Positions 1 through 7,587 of a DNA stretch of 13,114 bases are shown in pieces. Both the position numbers and the translations under genes were made by a program. The notes under the pieces were generated by a model, which did not search any database, was not told the origin of the DNA, and worked only from the letters and a program-made list of their open reading frames with translations. How positions within the stretch are numbered: the first letter of the stretch is position 1; each line of letters opens with the position of its first letter. Origin of the DNA: Syntrophomonas sp. UBA1376 (lineage in GTDB: Bacteria > Bacillota > Syntrophomonadia > Syntrophomonadales > Syntrophomonadaceae); NCBI GenBank assembly GCA_002305535.1, contig DBRE01000014.1, forward strand, positions 37,094 through 50,207, in the 5' to 3' direction.

Positions 1-1262
1 TTGTTGGCCATTTTGCGTTCACCCTGTAGAACATGGACATCAACCGACGTCTGGCTATCGGCTGCAGTGGTAAATATCTGACTCTTCGAGGTCGGTATGG
101 TGGTATTGCGCTCAATGATCCGAGTAAATACTCCTCCCAGGGTTTCAATACCCAGGGACAGAGGAGTCACATCCAGCAACACTACATCAGTGACATCACC
201 AGCCAACACCCCGGCTTGAATAGCAGCTCCTACCGCTACTACTTCGTCCGGATTGATGCCTTTGAACGGTTCTTTACCCAAGAATTCCTTGATAGCATCC
301 TGGACAGCAGGAATACGAGTGGAGCCTCCTACCAATATTACTTTATCAATCCCAGCCGGTTGTAGTCCGGCATCTTTCATGGCTTGCCGTAATGGCCCCA
401 TGGTCTTCTCTACCAGGTCAGCGGTCATTTCGTTAAACTTAGCCCGGGATAAAGTGCGCTCCAGATGCAGTGGCCCTTCCTGGGTAGCAGTAATGTAAGG
501 AATATTTATATCAGTAGTCAAAACTCCGGATAATTCATGTTTAGCTTTCTCAGCAGCTTCCTTCAGGCGGTGCATAGCCATTTTGTCATTGCGCAGGTCT
601 ATGCCGTTATCCTTTTTGAATTCCTCTACCAGCCAGTTGATGATGCGATCATCAAAATCATCGCCCCCCAGTCGATTGTTACCGCTGGTGGCTTTTACCT
701 CAAATACACCGTCACCGATATCTAAAATGGAAACGTCAAATGTTCCGCCTCCCAAGTCAAATACCAGTATGGTCTGATTCTCATCCTTATCAAGGCCATA
801 GGCCAGGGCCGCTGCGGTAGGTTCATTTATGATACGGAGAACTTCCAAGCCGGCAATTTTACCAGCATCTTTGGTAGCCTGGCGCTGGGAATCAGTGAAA
901 TAGGCTGGAACAGTGATAACAGCCTGAGTGATGGGCTGACCCAGATAAGCTTCGGCGTCGGTTTTTAGTTTCTGTAAGATCATTGCCGATATTTCCTGCG
1001 GGGTATATTTCTTACCATCGATCTCTACCCGATAGTCAGTCCCCATATGCCTTTTAATAGAAAGTACAGTTCGATCCGGGTTAGTAATGGCCTGCCGTCT
1101 GGCTATACGCCCTACCAATCTCTCTCCTGATTTCGAAAAACCTACTACCGACGGAGTAATACGCTCCCCTTCGGCGTTGGCGATAACCACCGTATCTTTA
1201 CCCTCCATAACTGAGATACAGGAGTTGGTCGTACCCAGGTCGATGCCGACAACTTTGCCCAT
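1..1262 (-). CDS. dnaK: Chaperone protein DnaK (Hsp70), 3' part cut by window edge
   Basis: ATP-dependent cytosolic Hsp70 chaperone that binds exposed hydrophobic peptides and works with GrpE and DnaJ. The visible 420 residues cover the whole ATPase domain, the interdomain linker and the start of the substrate-binding domain; roughly the last 190 residues of a normal DnaK lie outside. Motifs read from the translation: phosphate-1 GIDLGTTNSC (6-15), VPAYFTDSQRQAT (118-130), NEPTAAALAYG (146-156), phosphate-2 DLGGGTFDVS (169-178), VGGSTRIP (311-318), and the linker VVLLDVTPLSLG (360-371). The 60-80 region is short, as in Gram-positive Hsp70s. The ATG start has a strong GGAGGTG site at 1271-1277. 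It follows grpE by 37 bp with no terminator, so it is the fourth visible gene of the HrcA/CIRCE operon. dnaJ would be expected next, outside the window. Identification is essentially certain; only the missing end is unknown. Confidence 0.98.
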   Translation of the reverse strand, partial: MGKVVGIDLGTTNSCISVMEGKDTVVIANAEGERITPSVVGFSKSGERLVGRIARRQAITNPDRTVLSIKRHMGTDYRVEIDGKKYTPQEISAMILQKLKTDAEAYLGQPITQAVITVPAYFTDSQRQATKDAGKIAGLEVLRIINEPTAAALAYGLDKDENQTILVFDLGGGTFDVSILDIGDGVFEVKATSGNNRLGGDDFDDRIINWLVEEFKKDNGIDLRNDKMAMHRLKEAAEKAKHELSGVLTTDINIPYITATQEGPLHLERTLSRAKFNEMTADLVEKTMGPLRQAMKDAGLQPAGIDKVILVGGSTRIPAVQDAIKEFLGKEPFKGINPDEVVAVGAAIQAGVLAGDVTDVVLLDVTPLSLGIETLGGVFTRIIERNTTIPTSKSQIFTTAADSQTSVDVHVLQGERKMAN

Positions 1263-1299
1263 ATTTTCAACACCTCCAAGATTAATTACATATTATGAA

Positions 1300-1854
1300 C
1301 TATTTGCTCACTTTGACCAAGCTGGGCCGAATCACCCGGCCATGCAGAACATAACCCTTCTGCATTTCTTCGATCACGGTATTTTCTGGGTGATCTTGGT
1401 TTTCTTCTACCAGCAGAGGCTGATGGAACTGAGGATCAAAAGGTTTGCCGAGAGCCTCAATAGCCTCCACACCTTCTTCCTCAATGAGGTCTGCCATGCG
1501 TTTGGCGATCATCTCCAAACCCTTGTAGAGAGCATCATAGTCCCGATTAGACTCCGACATAGCCAGAGCCCTTTCTAAATCATCCATTACCAGTAACACC
1601 TTTTTGATAACTGGTACCGCGGAAAACTTTATATACTCCTCTTTTTCCCGCAAAGCCCGCTTCCGAATGTTATCCACCTCAGCCAGAGAACGCAGGTGTT
1701 GTTCATAATAGGAGGCAACCTCCTCTTTCAAACGGTCGATCTCTTCCTGTAAACTGTTTTCAGTCAAGACGGTCTCTGCGGAGTTCTCTGCTTCAATTTC
1801 TGTCTCTTGGGGATTCGCAGCCTCATCCGTTAGCGTATAGTCCTTTTCTTCCAC
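1300..1854 (-). CDS. grpE: Nucleotide exchange factor GrpE
   Basis: Cytosolic dimeric cofactor that releases ADP from DnaK and so resets its substrate cycle. Taking the GTG at 1854 gives 184 residues, normal for the family. Residues 1-35 are acidic and probably disordered. Residues about 35-75 form a charged coiled coil (LAEVDNIRKRALREKEEYIKF). The C-terminal beta domain carries the signature stretch from FDPQFHQ (139-145) through GYVLHGRVIRPSLVKVSK (167-184). A longer reading starting at GTG 1863 is possible, but the Shine-Dalgarno AGAGGTG (1861-1867) would overlap that codon, while it sits 6 to 8 nt before GTG 1854. The site also overlaps the chaperonin stop codon (TAG, 1866-1868), which suggests coupled translation. 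It lies between the chaperonin and dnaK in the CIRCE-controlled operon. Confidence 0.96.
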   Translation of the reverse strand: MEEKDYTLTDEAANPQETEIEAENSAETVLTENSLQEEIDRLKEEVASYYEQHLRSLAEVDNIRKRALREKEEYIKFSAVPVIKKVLLVMDDLERALAMSESNRDYDALYKGLEMIAKRMADLIEEEGVEAIEALGKPFDPQFHQPLLVEENQDHPENTVIEEMQKGYVLHGRVIRPSLVKVSK

Positions 1855-1865
1855 TGTTTTCACCT

Positions 1866-3425
1866 CTATTCAACCATGTGGGGATGGTCAGTACTTTCAC
1901 TTCTCATTTTGATAACCGTCTCGATTCGTAGAATCGCGGCGGCTACTTCTCCGGCAGCCTGAATAGCATGCTGTTTGACCAAAGCCGGATCAACAACTCC
2001 TAATTCCAACATATCTACCAGCTGGCCAGAGTTGACATCGAATGAAAGGCGATTGCTATTCTGTTTGCGCTGCCCGGCGATAACATCACCTAACTTCTCC
2101 AGAGAGTTAAAGCCGGCATTGGCAGCCATACATAAAAAGGTCTTGAGCAGAGCTTCTTTCACACACAATATCCCATAGGAAATCAGGCCTTCCTGTTGAC
2201 GGGCCAGGTTCTCTAAACGAGAGGCCAGCCACACTTCCACTGCCCCTCCACCGGGGACTACCCCGCCCTTTATGGCCGCTTGAACAGCCGCAGCAGCATC
2301 CCGGGCCATACGTTCCCGTTCATCCACTACTTCGGCGGTAGCTGCCCCTACCAGAACCGTCACCTGGCTCTCTCCCTGGCCATCAAAAACCATGGTACAT
2401 TCCAGTTTGTCATCTACCAGCACTCTCTTGGCCCGACCCAAATAAGCAGCCAGGCTGTGGGAGTCACGATTCAGAGCGCTGCGTTTGATCCGGCGAGCAC
2501 CGGTATGGTGGCATAAACGTTGAATTTCCCGGGAGGATACTCGCTGCAGTACCATTACGTTGGCATCGGTCAAGACCTCTTCCGCAGTATCATCAATACT
2601 GCGATCGACTACTACCAGGTTAACTCCTAATTCCTTTAAGCGCGCCAGATTGTTGTGATAATTCTCCCGGGACTGGCGATAGTATTGAAAACCTGATTCG
2701 GTTTTTAAAGCTTCCACATTGACTTCTTCCGGAGCTAATGCATCATCTATCACCAAGATGTTAACCTCTTGCAACTGACGAGGCATTTCTCGGTTAACGG
2801 GTTGTTTGTTGAGAACAACTCCTGGAAAAACCAGGTTGTCAGCCGCCTCCCGGGCAACAATGGTGTCAGCAAATCGGTAATCAGGATCCATCAGCCTATC
2901 TTTGCCCAGGATTCGAGCGCCTTCCATAACCTGCGCGGCCAGTACTTGCTCACCCCGTCCAGCGACCCAAGCAATAGATGAAAGTTGCGAGTCATCTATA
3001 TCTTCAATAGGAACCGTTATCTCCTGGAGCCACTCAGCACAAGCCAAGACCCCTAGACGGATCCCTTCCACAACTCTGGTCACCGGAACACCCTTTAATA
3101 CCTGAGCAGACCCTTCCGCTATCATGGCCCCGGCCAAAATGGTAGTAGTGGTGGTACCATCGCCCACTTCCTTCTGCTGGGAACGGGCGGTATTGATGAT
3201 CATTTGGGCGGCGGGATGATTAACTTCCATTAAATTTAATATGGTGACCCCGTCATTGGTTATGACTACATCACCAAAACGATCGACCATCATAACATCC
3301 AAGCCCCGCGGCCCGATGGTTCCTTCCACTGCTTGGGAGATCACCCGGGCTGCATTAGCATTATTTAATAGGGTTTGAAATCTATCCTCGGTCTGTTGGT
3401 TGCCACTCAGGGACTTGTCTGTCAT
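1866..3425 (-). CDS. Archaeal-type (thermosome-like, 'group III') bacterial chaperonin
   Basis: Predicted ATP-driven double-ring folding chamber of the TCP-1/cpn60 superfamily, 519 residues. It resembles archaeal thermosome subunits, not GroEL. Residues 36-63 read TIGPRG.DVMMVDRFGDVVITNDGVTI, 88-93 GDGTTT (nucleotide binding), 387-398 GGVVPGGGAVEV, with a candidate catalytic Asp in ERMARDAAAAV (about 376). Residues about 241-266, just before GVNLVVVDRSIDD, align with the thermosome helical protrusion that serves as a built-in lid, so no GroES should be needed. The C terminus lacks the GroEL GGM repeat. The longest frame begins at a TTG (3437), but GGAGG at 3430-3434 overlaps it and precedes ATG 3425 by 5 nt, so ATG is chosen. 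It sits 25 bp after hrcA and 11 bp before grpE. Known family: archaeal-type chaperonins in a few bacteria such as Carboxydothermus, also in the dnaK operon. That it folds proteins under heat stress is inference from family and context. Confidence 0.93.
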   Translation of the reverse strand: MTDKSLSGNQQTEDRFQTLLNNANAARVISQAVEGTIGPRGLDVMMVDRFGDVVITNDGVTILNLMEVNHPAAQMIINTARSQQKEVGDGTTTTTILAGAMIAEGSAQVLKGVPVTRVVEGIRLGVLACAEWLQEITVPIEDIDDSQLSSIAWVAGRGEQVLAAQVMEGARILGKDRLMDPDYRFADTIVAREAADNLVFPGVVLNKQPVNREMPRQLQEVNILVIDDALAPEEVNVEALKTESGFQYYRQSRENYHNNLARLKELGVNLVVVDRSIDDTAEEVLTDANVMVLQRVSSREIQRLCHHTGARRIKRSALNRDSHSLAAYLGRAKRVLVDDKLECTMVFDGQGESQVTVLVGAATAEVVDERERMARDAAAAVQAAIKGGVVPGGGAVEVWLASRLENLARQQEGLISYGILCVKEALLKTFLCMAANAGFNSLEKLGDVIAGQRKQNSNRLSFDVNSGQLVDMLELGVVDPALVKQHAIQAAGEVAAAILRIETVIKMRSESTDHPHMVE

Positions 3426-3450
3426 GCCTTCCTCCAAGAGTTTACTTTAG

Positions 3451-4464
3451 CTAACTAAGAATATCTTTAATAAGCATGCGGACAGCTTCCACCGTACCTG
3501 CTGCTCGCCAATACTCCATGCGTATCGGCCCAATTACCCCCATTGTGCCCAGTTCATCAAAGGATTTATAACCAGCCATAACCACACTCATGTCTTTCAT
3601 GTCATCTGGATTCTCCTGGCCAATACTAATATTCAGACTTTCCCCGCTACTCTGGGGCAGATGGTTTTTGATCGTGTTTTCCTCTTCTATAAGGGAGAGA
3701 AAACGGCGCAGCTTATCCAGATCCTTGAATTCTGGCTCGTTAAGCATATTCAGTACCCCACTGATCACCACCCGATCATCATGGGAACTCTGCAGGAGCA
3801 GATCAACGGCATCCAGAGCAGTATCTATGATCTTTCGTCTCTGATGGAGTTCTTCTCTGATCACCTGCAGATCAGTACGGCGTAGTTCCTCCAGGCGCCG
3901 GTTAGCAAAGACATTATTGAATAAAGCGCCAATATTCTCCAGATCCTGGTGGCTAACCCCCTTGGGGATCTCAATTTTTCGATGCATTATCAATCCTAGA
4001 TCAGTCACCAGAAGCAGTAAGGCCTCTCCGGGATTCAAGGGGAGCAACTGCAGATAGCGGAACTGACTGGTATGGATCGAAGGGACCACAATAAAGGAAG
4101 TATAACGGGTTATCTGTGACAAAAAGTGAGCTACATTAGCTATTACCTCATCCAGATCCCGTACATTTTTGGTTATAGCATTCCTTAATTCCTCCATCTG
4201 CTCCTCAGATAAGTTCTCGTTTTCCATCATACAGTCCACATAATAGCGAAAGCCTCGTTCTGATGGGATACGCCCAGCCGAAGTATGGGGCTGTTCCAAA
4301 TAGCCCATTTCCTCCAGATCGGCCATTTCATTACGTACGGTGGCAGCAGATATCTTTAGATCATGTTTGCGCACTACCGCTCTGGAGCCAACTGGCTCAG
4401 CGGTTTCCACATAATCTCTTATAATCGACTGGAGAATCTGACGTTTTCTTTCATCCAGAGTCAT
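3451..4464 (-). CDS. hrcA: Heat-inducible transcription repressor HrcA
   Basis: Dimeric repressor that binds CIRCE and shuts off class I heat-shock operons; in Bacillus its activity depends on GroEL. The 337-residue product matches the usual length of about 340. The N-terminal winged helix-turn-helix occupies residues 1-75, with EPVGSRAV (23-30), the recognition region SAATVRNEMADLEEMGYL (39-56) and the conserved wing HTSAGRIPSERGFRYYVD (60-77). A GAF-like core follows, including the conserved end GVIGPIRMEYWRA. The frame is open to an ATG at 4497, but that codon lies inside the CIRCE operator. ATG 4464 has AGGGGTG 8 nt upstream, just after CIRCE, and gives the normal N terminus MTLDERKRQIL, so it is chosen. 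It is the first gene of the operon and is therefore autoregulated. Confidence 0.97.
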   Translation of the reverse strand: MTLDERKRQILQSIIRDYVETAEPVGSRAVVRKHDLKISAATVRNEMADLEEMGYLEQPHTSAGRIPSERGFRYYVDCMMENENLSEEQMEELRNAITKNVRDLDEVIANVAHFLSQITRYTSFIVVPSIHTSQFRYLQLLPLNPGEALLLLVTDLGLIMHRKIEIPKGVSHQDLENIGALFNNVFANRRLEELRRTDLQVIREELHQRRKIIDTALDAVDLLLQSSHDDRVVISGVLNMLNEPEFKDLDKLRRFLSLIEEENTIKNHLPQSSGESLNISIGQENPDDMKDMSVVMAGYKSFDELGTMGVIGPIRMEYWRAAGTVEAVRMLIKDILS

Positions 4465-4480
4465 TTCTATATCACCCCTG

Positions 4481-4507
4481 TTAGCACTCATGACCATCGA
4501 GTGCTAA
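4481..4507 (-). promoter_or_regulatory. CIRCE operator (HrcA binding site)
   Basis: Perfect consensus inverted repeat TTAGCACTC, nine bases, GAGTGCTAA. It lies immediately downstream of the -10 box and ends 16 bp before the hrcA start codon, so bound HrcA would block initiation or early elongation. It overlaps a spurious upstream ATG of hrcA. This is direct evidence that hrcA, the chaperonin, grpE and dnaK form one HrcA-repressed unit. Confidence 0.98.
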
Positions 4508-4519
4508 CTTATTTATTAA

Positions 4520-4548
4520 AAAGTATCACCTGCCATAATCTTTGTCAA
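4520..4548 (-). promoter_or_regulatory. Sigma-A promoter of the hrcA-chaperonin-grpE-dnaK operon
   Basis: On the minus strand TTGACA (4543-4548), a perfect -35, is separated by 17 bp from TACTTT (4520-4525), a -10 with four of six consensus bases. Transcription should begin near 4512-4514, just before CIRCE. It lies between the hemW stop and hrcA, in a gap with no visible terminator, so some read-through from lepA-hemW is also possible. Confidence 0.85.
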
Positions 4549-4557
4549 GGTATGGAA

Positions 4558-5718
4558 TCAGGCTATAAATCGGTATAAAACCTGGTTGGAGATGAAATAG
4601 GCAGAAGGTGCCAAATGTAGATATCCATCCTTAATATTAATGAAGCCTCCTGCTAGAAGCTCGTTTAGGAGCTCAGCATATTCCTGGCTCAGATCAACTC
4701 CAAAACGCCTTTGGAAATCGGCCATATTTATTCCTTGAGTGGTACGCAGGCCCAAAAGCACCGCATCCACCCAGCGCTGCCTTTCGTCCATTTCTTCCAG
4801 AATCTCTCCCTGCCAGAATCCGCCGGGATAATCTGCACAGGCTCCCAGATACCGATCCAAATCAACCGTATTCCGATAACGCACCCGGTTCATAAAGGAA
4901 ACCGCCCCGGCACCCAAGCCCAGATATTCGCAGCTTTGCCAGTAGAGTAAATTGTGCTGACATTCTCTTCCGGGACGGGCGAAGTTGGAAATCTCGTAAT
5001 GGTGATACCCCTTTTCAGCCAGCAGTTCTCGGCTGATCTGATAGAGTTGATATTCTTGTTCATCTTCCAGCATAGTAAGCTGATCCTGATCAACCCTTCG
5101 ACCCATGGGAGTATGTGGTTCCAATTGCAATAAATACAGTGATAGGTGTTGTGGGTCGGCCTGAACCGCCCGGCTTAGATTAAATATCCAATCCTCTGTA
5201 GTTTGTCCGGGAATGCCATAAATTAAATCAAGATTTATATTGCTGAAACCGGCGGCTCGGGCAGCGAGTATAGCTTCTTCACTATCCCCGGCTGAATGCA
5301 AACGGCCTAGTAAGCGCAGCTCTCGATCGTTAAAGCTCTGGATGCCCAACGACAGACGGTTGATTCCAGCTTGGTGGCAGTCATGCAGATAATGCTGACC
5401 AATATTAATAGGATTAGCTTCCATAGTGACTTCTATATCACTATCCAGTGGGAAAAATTGATCCAGCTTGGTTAACAGTTTTTCAATCTGGGTTGGAGTA
5501 AGCAGGCTGGGGGTACCTCCCCCCAGGTAAATAGTGCGGATCGGCTTTCCATCATAAAAAGAGGCTCGCTGCTCAATTTCCACAGCCAGCCCCCGAGTAT
5601 ATTTTTCTAACCAGTCGGTATCAGCCAGTGGCACTGAATAGAAATCACAGTAACCGCACTTAGCCCTACAAAAAGGGATGTGAATGTATATTCCCCGGGA
5701 ATTGAGATCATTAATCAT
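4558..5718 (-). CDS. hemW: Radical SAM heme chaperone HemW (formerly HemN-like coproporphyrinogen oxidase)
   Basis: Radical SAM protein of the HemN/HemW family, 386 residues. HemW proteins bind heme and are thought to deliver it to membrane enzymes; many were mislabelled as oxygen-independent coproporphyrinogen III oxidase. IYIHIPFCRAKCGYCDFYS (10-28) holds the cluster cysteines C17, C21 and C24 (CxxxCxxC). IYLGGGTPSLL supplies the SAM-binding glycine motif, and EANP, GINRLSLGIQSF and YGIPGQTTEDW follow in family order. The short N terminus before the motif and the lepA-hemW-hrcA context favour HemW over HemN. ATG 5718 is used: AGGTGG (5722-5727) lies just upstream, while the longer frame to 5748 runs deep into lepA without a ribosome site. 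It overlaps the lepA end by 8 nt, which suggests translational coupling. Heme transfer itself is inferred from the family. Confidence 0.93.
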   Translation of the reverse strand: MINDLNSRGIYIHIPFCRAKCGYCDFYSVPLADTDWLEKYTRGLAVEIEQRASFYDGKPIRTIYLGGGTPSLLTPTQIEKLLTKLDQFFPLDSDIEVTMEANPINIGQHYLHDCHQAGINRLSLGIQSFNDRELRLLGRLHSAGDSEEAILAARAAGFSNINLDLIYGIPGQTTEDWIFNLSRAVQADPQHLSLYLLQLEPHTPMGRRVDQDQLTMLEDEQEYQLYQISRELLAEKGYHHYEISNFARPGRECQHNLLYWQSCEYLGLGAGAVSFMNRVRYRNTVDLDRYLGACADYPGGFWQGEILEEMDERQRWVDAVLLGLRTTQGINMADFQRRFGVDLSQEYAELLNELLAGGFINIKDGYLHLAPSAYFISNQVLYRFIA

Positions 5719-7510
5719 CGCCCACCTGCAATACGGTAAGAAAAGCATCTTTGGGAACTTCCACTCGTCCGATCTGTTTCATGCGTTTCTTGCCTTCCTT
5801 CTGCTTTTCCAACAGCTTTTTCTTGCGGGTGATATCCCCCCCGTAGCATTTAGCCAAAACGTCTTTGCGCATGGCTTTCACGGATTCCCGGGCAATGATT
5901 TTCGTTCCGATACTGGCCTGAATGGCGACCTCATACATCTGCCGAGGTATTATTCGACGTAGTTTTTCGGTAACATTACGGGCACGATGATAGGCTCTCT
6001 CACTGTGGACGATCATACTGAGAGCATCCACAACTTCTCCATTAAGTAGAATATCGAGTTTGACCAGATCCGCAGGCTCATAACCACTTAACTCATAGTC
6101 CAGTGAAGCATAGCCTCGCGTCCTGGATTTCAACGCATCAAAGAAATCGTAGAGGATCTCAGCCAGGGGCAGCTTGTAGGTGATCATTACCCTCTGGGTA
6201 CTCAAGTATTCCATGTTTATAAAAACGCCCCGTTTATCCTGGCATAACTCCATAACGGAACCCACATAGTCATTAGGAACCATGATCGAAGCTTTCACGA
6301 ATGGTTCCAGTACCTGATCGATCTTGGGCGTATCCGGCCAGTGGGTGGGATTGGCTACATTCATTTCACTACCGTCGGTCAGCATAATCTTATAAATCAC
6401 ACTGGGAGCAGTGGCTAGCAAACTCAGGTCATATTCCCGTTCCAAACGCTCCTTAATGATCTCCAGATGCAAAAGACCCAAAAATCCACAGCGGAAACCG
6501 AATCCCAAGGCATTGGAGGTTTCCGGCTCATAGAATAAAGACGCATCATTGAGTTTCAGGCGATCCAGAGCGTCCCGCAGTCTTTCATAATCATTGTTTT
6601 CCAGGGGATAAAGTCCGCAGTAGACCATAGGTTTTACTTCTTGATAACCTGGCAAAGGCTCAGTGGATGGGCGATCAGCACAGGTTATGGTATCACCGAC
6701 CTTGGTGTCACTGACGTTTTTGATCCCGGCGGCTAAATAGCCTACCTCGCCAGCTTTTAGTACCTCCACTTCTTTCATATAGGGTGAAATTACCCCCAGT
6801 TCGCTAACTTCAAATTCTTTCCCCGATGATATCATGCGAATGATATCACCTTTTCTCAACTGACCGGATACTACACGAAAATAACAGATGGCACCCTTGT
6901 ATGAGTCAAAATAGGAATCAAATATCAAGGCCTGCAGGGGGGCTTCTTCATCTCCCTGGGGAGCTGGAATGTATTTGACAATGGCCTCCAAAACTTCTTC
7001 TATACCTATACCCAATTTAGCCGACATGGAAATGATATCATTCTGATCCAAGCCCAGTACATCTTCCATTTCCTGCTTGACCTTGTCAGGTTCAGCACCG
7101 GGAAGATCTATTTTGTTCACAGCCCCCACGATCTCTAAATTGAGATCCATGGCCAAATATACATTGGCCAGGGTCTGGGCCTCGATCCCCTGAGAAGCAT
7201 CCACCACCAGTAAGGCTCCTTCACAAGCAGCCAGACTGCGGGACACTTCATAGGAAAAGTCCACATGGCCAGGTGTGTCTATCAGGTTTATTACATAATC
7301 CTGTCCATCGGCTGCACGATAGTTGAGTCGTACCGGCTGCAGTTTGATGGTGATGCCCTTTTCCCGCTCCAGATCCATTTTATCCAGGAACTGATCACGC
7401 ATTTCCCTGTCACTGAGAGCACCGGTAAACTGCATAAGGCGATCAGCCAGAGTAGATTTACCATGATCTATATGAGCGATAATACTAAAATTACGAATTT
7501 GACTCTGCAA
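5711..7510 (-). CDS. lepA: Elongation factor 4 (LepA), ribosome back-translocating GTPase
   Basis: Translational GTPase that binds the ribosome and helps under stress or during ribosome assembly. At 599 residues it is full length. GTPase motifs: G1 AHIDHGKST (12-20), G2 GITIK with T54, G3 DTPGH (78-82), G4 NKID (132-135), G5 SAK (163-165). The C-terminal LepA-specific domain ends in a basic stretch (ITRKKKLLEKQKEGKKRMKQ) and VEVPKDAFL. The start is TTG at 7510, supported by GGAGGT (7518-7523) at 7-nt spacing and by the standard N terminus QIRNFSIIAHIDHGKS. The ribosome site lies in the loop of a small potential hairpin (7511-7528, 5-bp arms CTCTT/AAGAG). It has its own upstream promoter and overlaps hemW downstream. 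Confidence 0.98.
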   Translation of the reverse strand: MQSQIRNFSIIAHIDHGKSTLADRLMQFTGALSDREMRDQFLDKMDLEREKGITIKLQPVRLNYRAADGQDYVINLIDTPGHVDFSYEVSRSLAACEGALLVVDASQGIEAQTLANVYLAMDLNLEIVGAVNKIDLPGAEPDKVKQEMEDVLGLDQNDIISMSAKLGIGIEEVLEAIVKYIPAPQGDEEAPLQALIFDSYFDSYKGAICYFRVVSGQLRKGDIIRMISSGKEFEVSELGVISPYMKEVEVLKAGEVGYLAAGIKNVSDTKVGDTITCADRPSTEPLPGYQEVKPMVYCGLYPLENNDYERLRDALDRLKLNDASLFYEPETSNALGFGFRCGFLGLLHLEIIKERLEREYDLSLLATAPSVIYKIMLTDGSEMNVANPTHWPDTPKIDQVLEPFVKASIMVPNDYVGSVMELCQDKRGVFINMEYLSTQRVMITYKLPLAEILYDFFDALKSRTRGYASLDYELSGYEPADLVKLDILLNGEVVDALSMIVHSERAYHRARNVTEKLRRIIPRQMYEVAIQASIGTKIIARESVKAMRKDVLAKCYGGDITRKKKLLEKQKEGKKRMKQIGRVEVPKDAFLTVLQVGDD

Positions 7511-7553
7511 CTCTTATACCTCCAAGAGGGTTTCCCAACAAATTATGGACTAC

Positions 7554-7583
7554 ATTATACCCTAATTATCAGTTAACCTTCAA
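7554..7583 (-). promoter_or_regulatory. Probable sigma-A promoter of lepA-hemW
   Basis: On the minus strand a perfect -10 TATAAT (7554-7559) is preceded at 18 bp by TTGAAG (7578-7583), four of six -35 consensus bases. Initiation near 7547 would give a leader of about 37 nt before the lepA TTG. The position just after the murJ stop makes lepA-hemW a separate transcription unit, although no terminator follows murJ. Confidence 0.7.
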
Positions 7584-7587
7584 TTTA

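Noticed and set aside
1087..1578. Plus-strand open frame across the dnaK/grpE junction
   Set aside because: Antisense to two certain genes and spanning their junction; no recognisable protein features.
4498..4557. Terminator between hemW and hrcA
   Set aside because: The gap is filled by the hrcA promoter and part of CIRCE; no hairpin with a T-run. CIRCE itself can fold but is an operator and not followed by a T-run.
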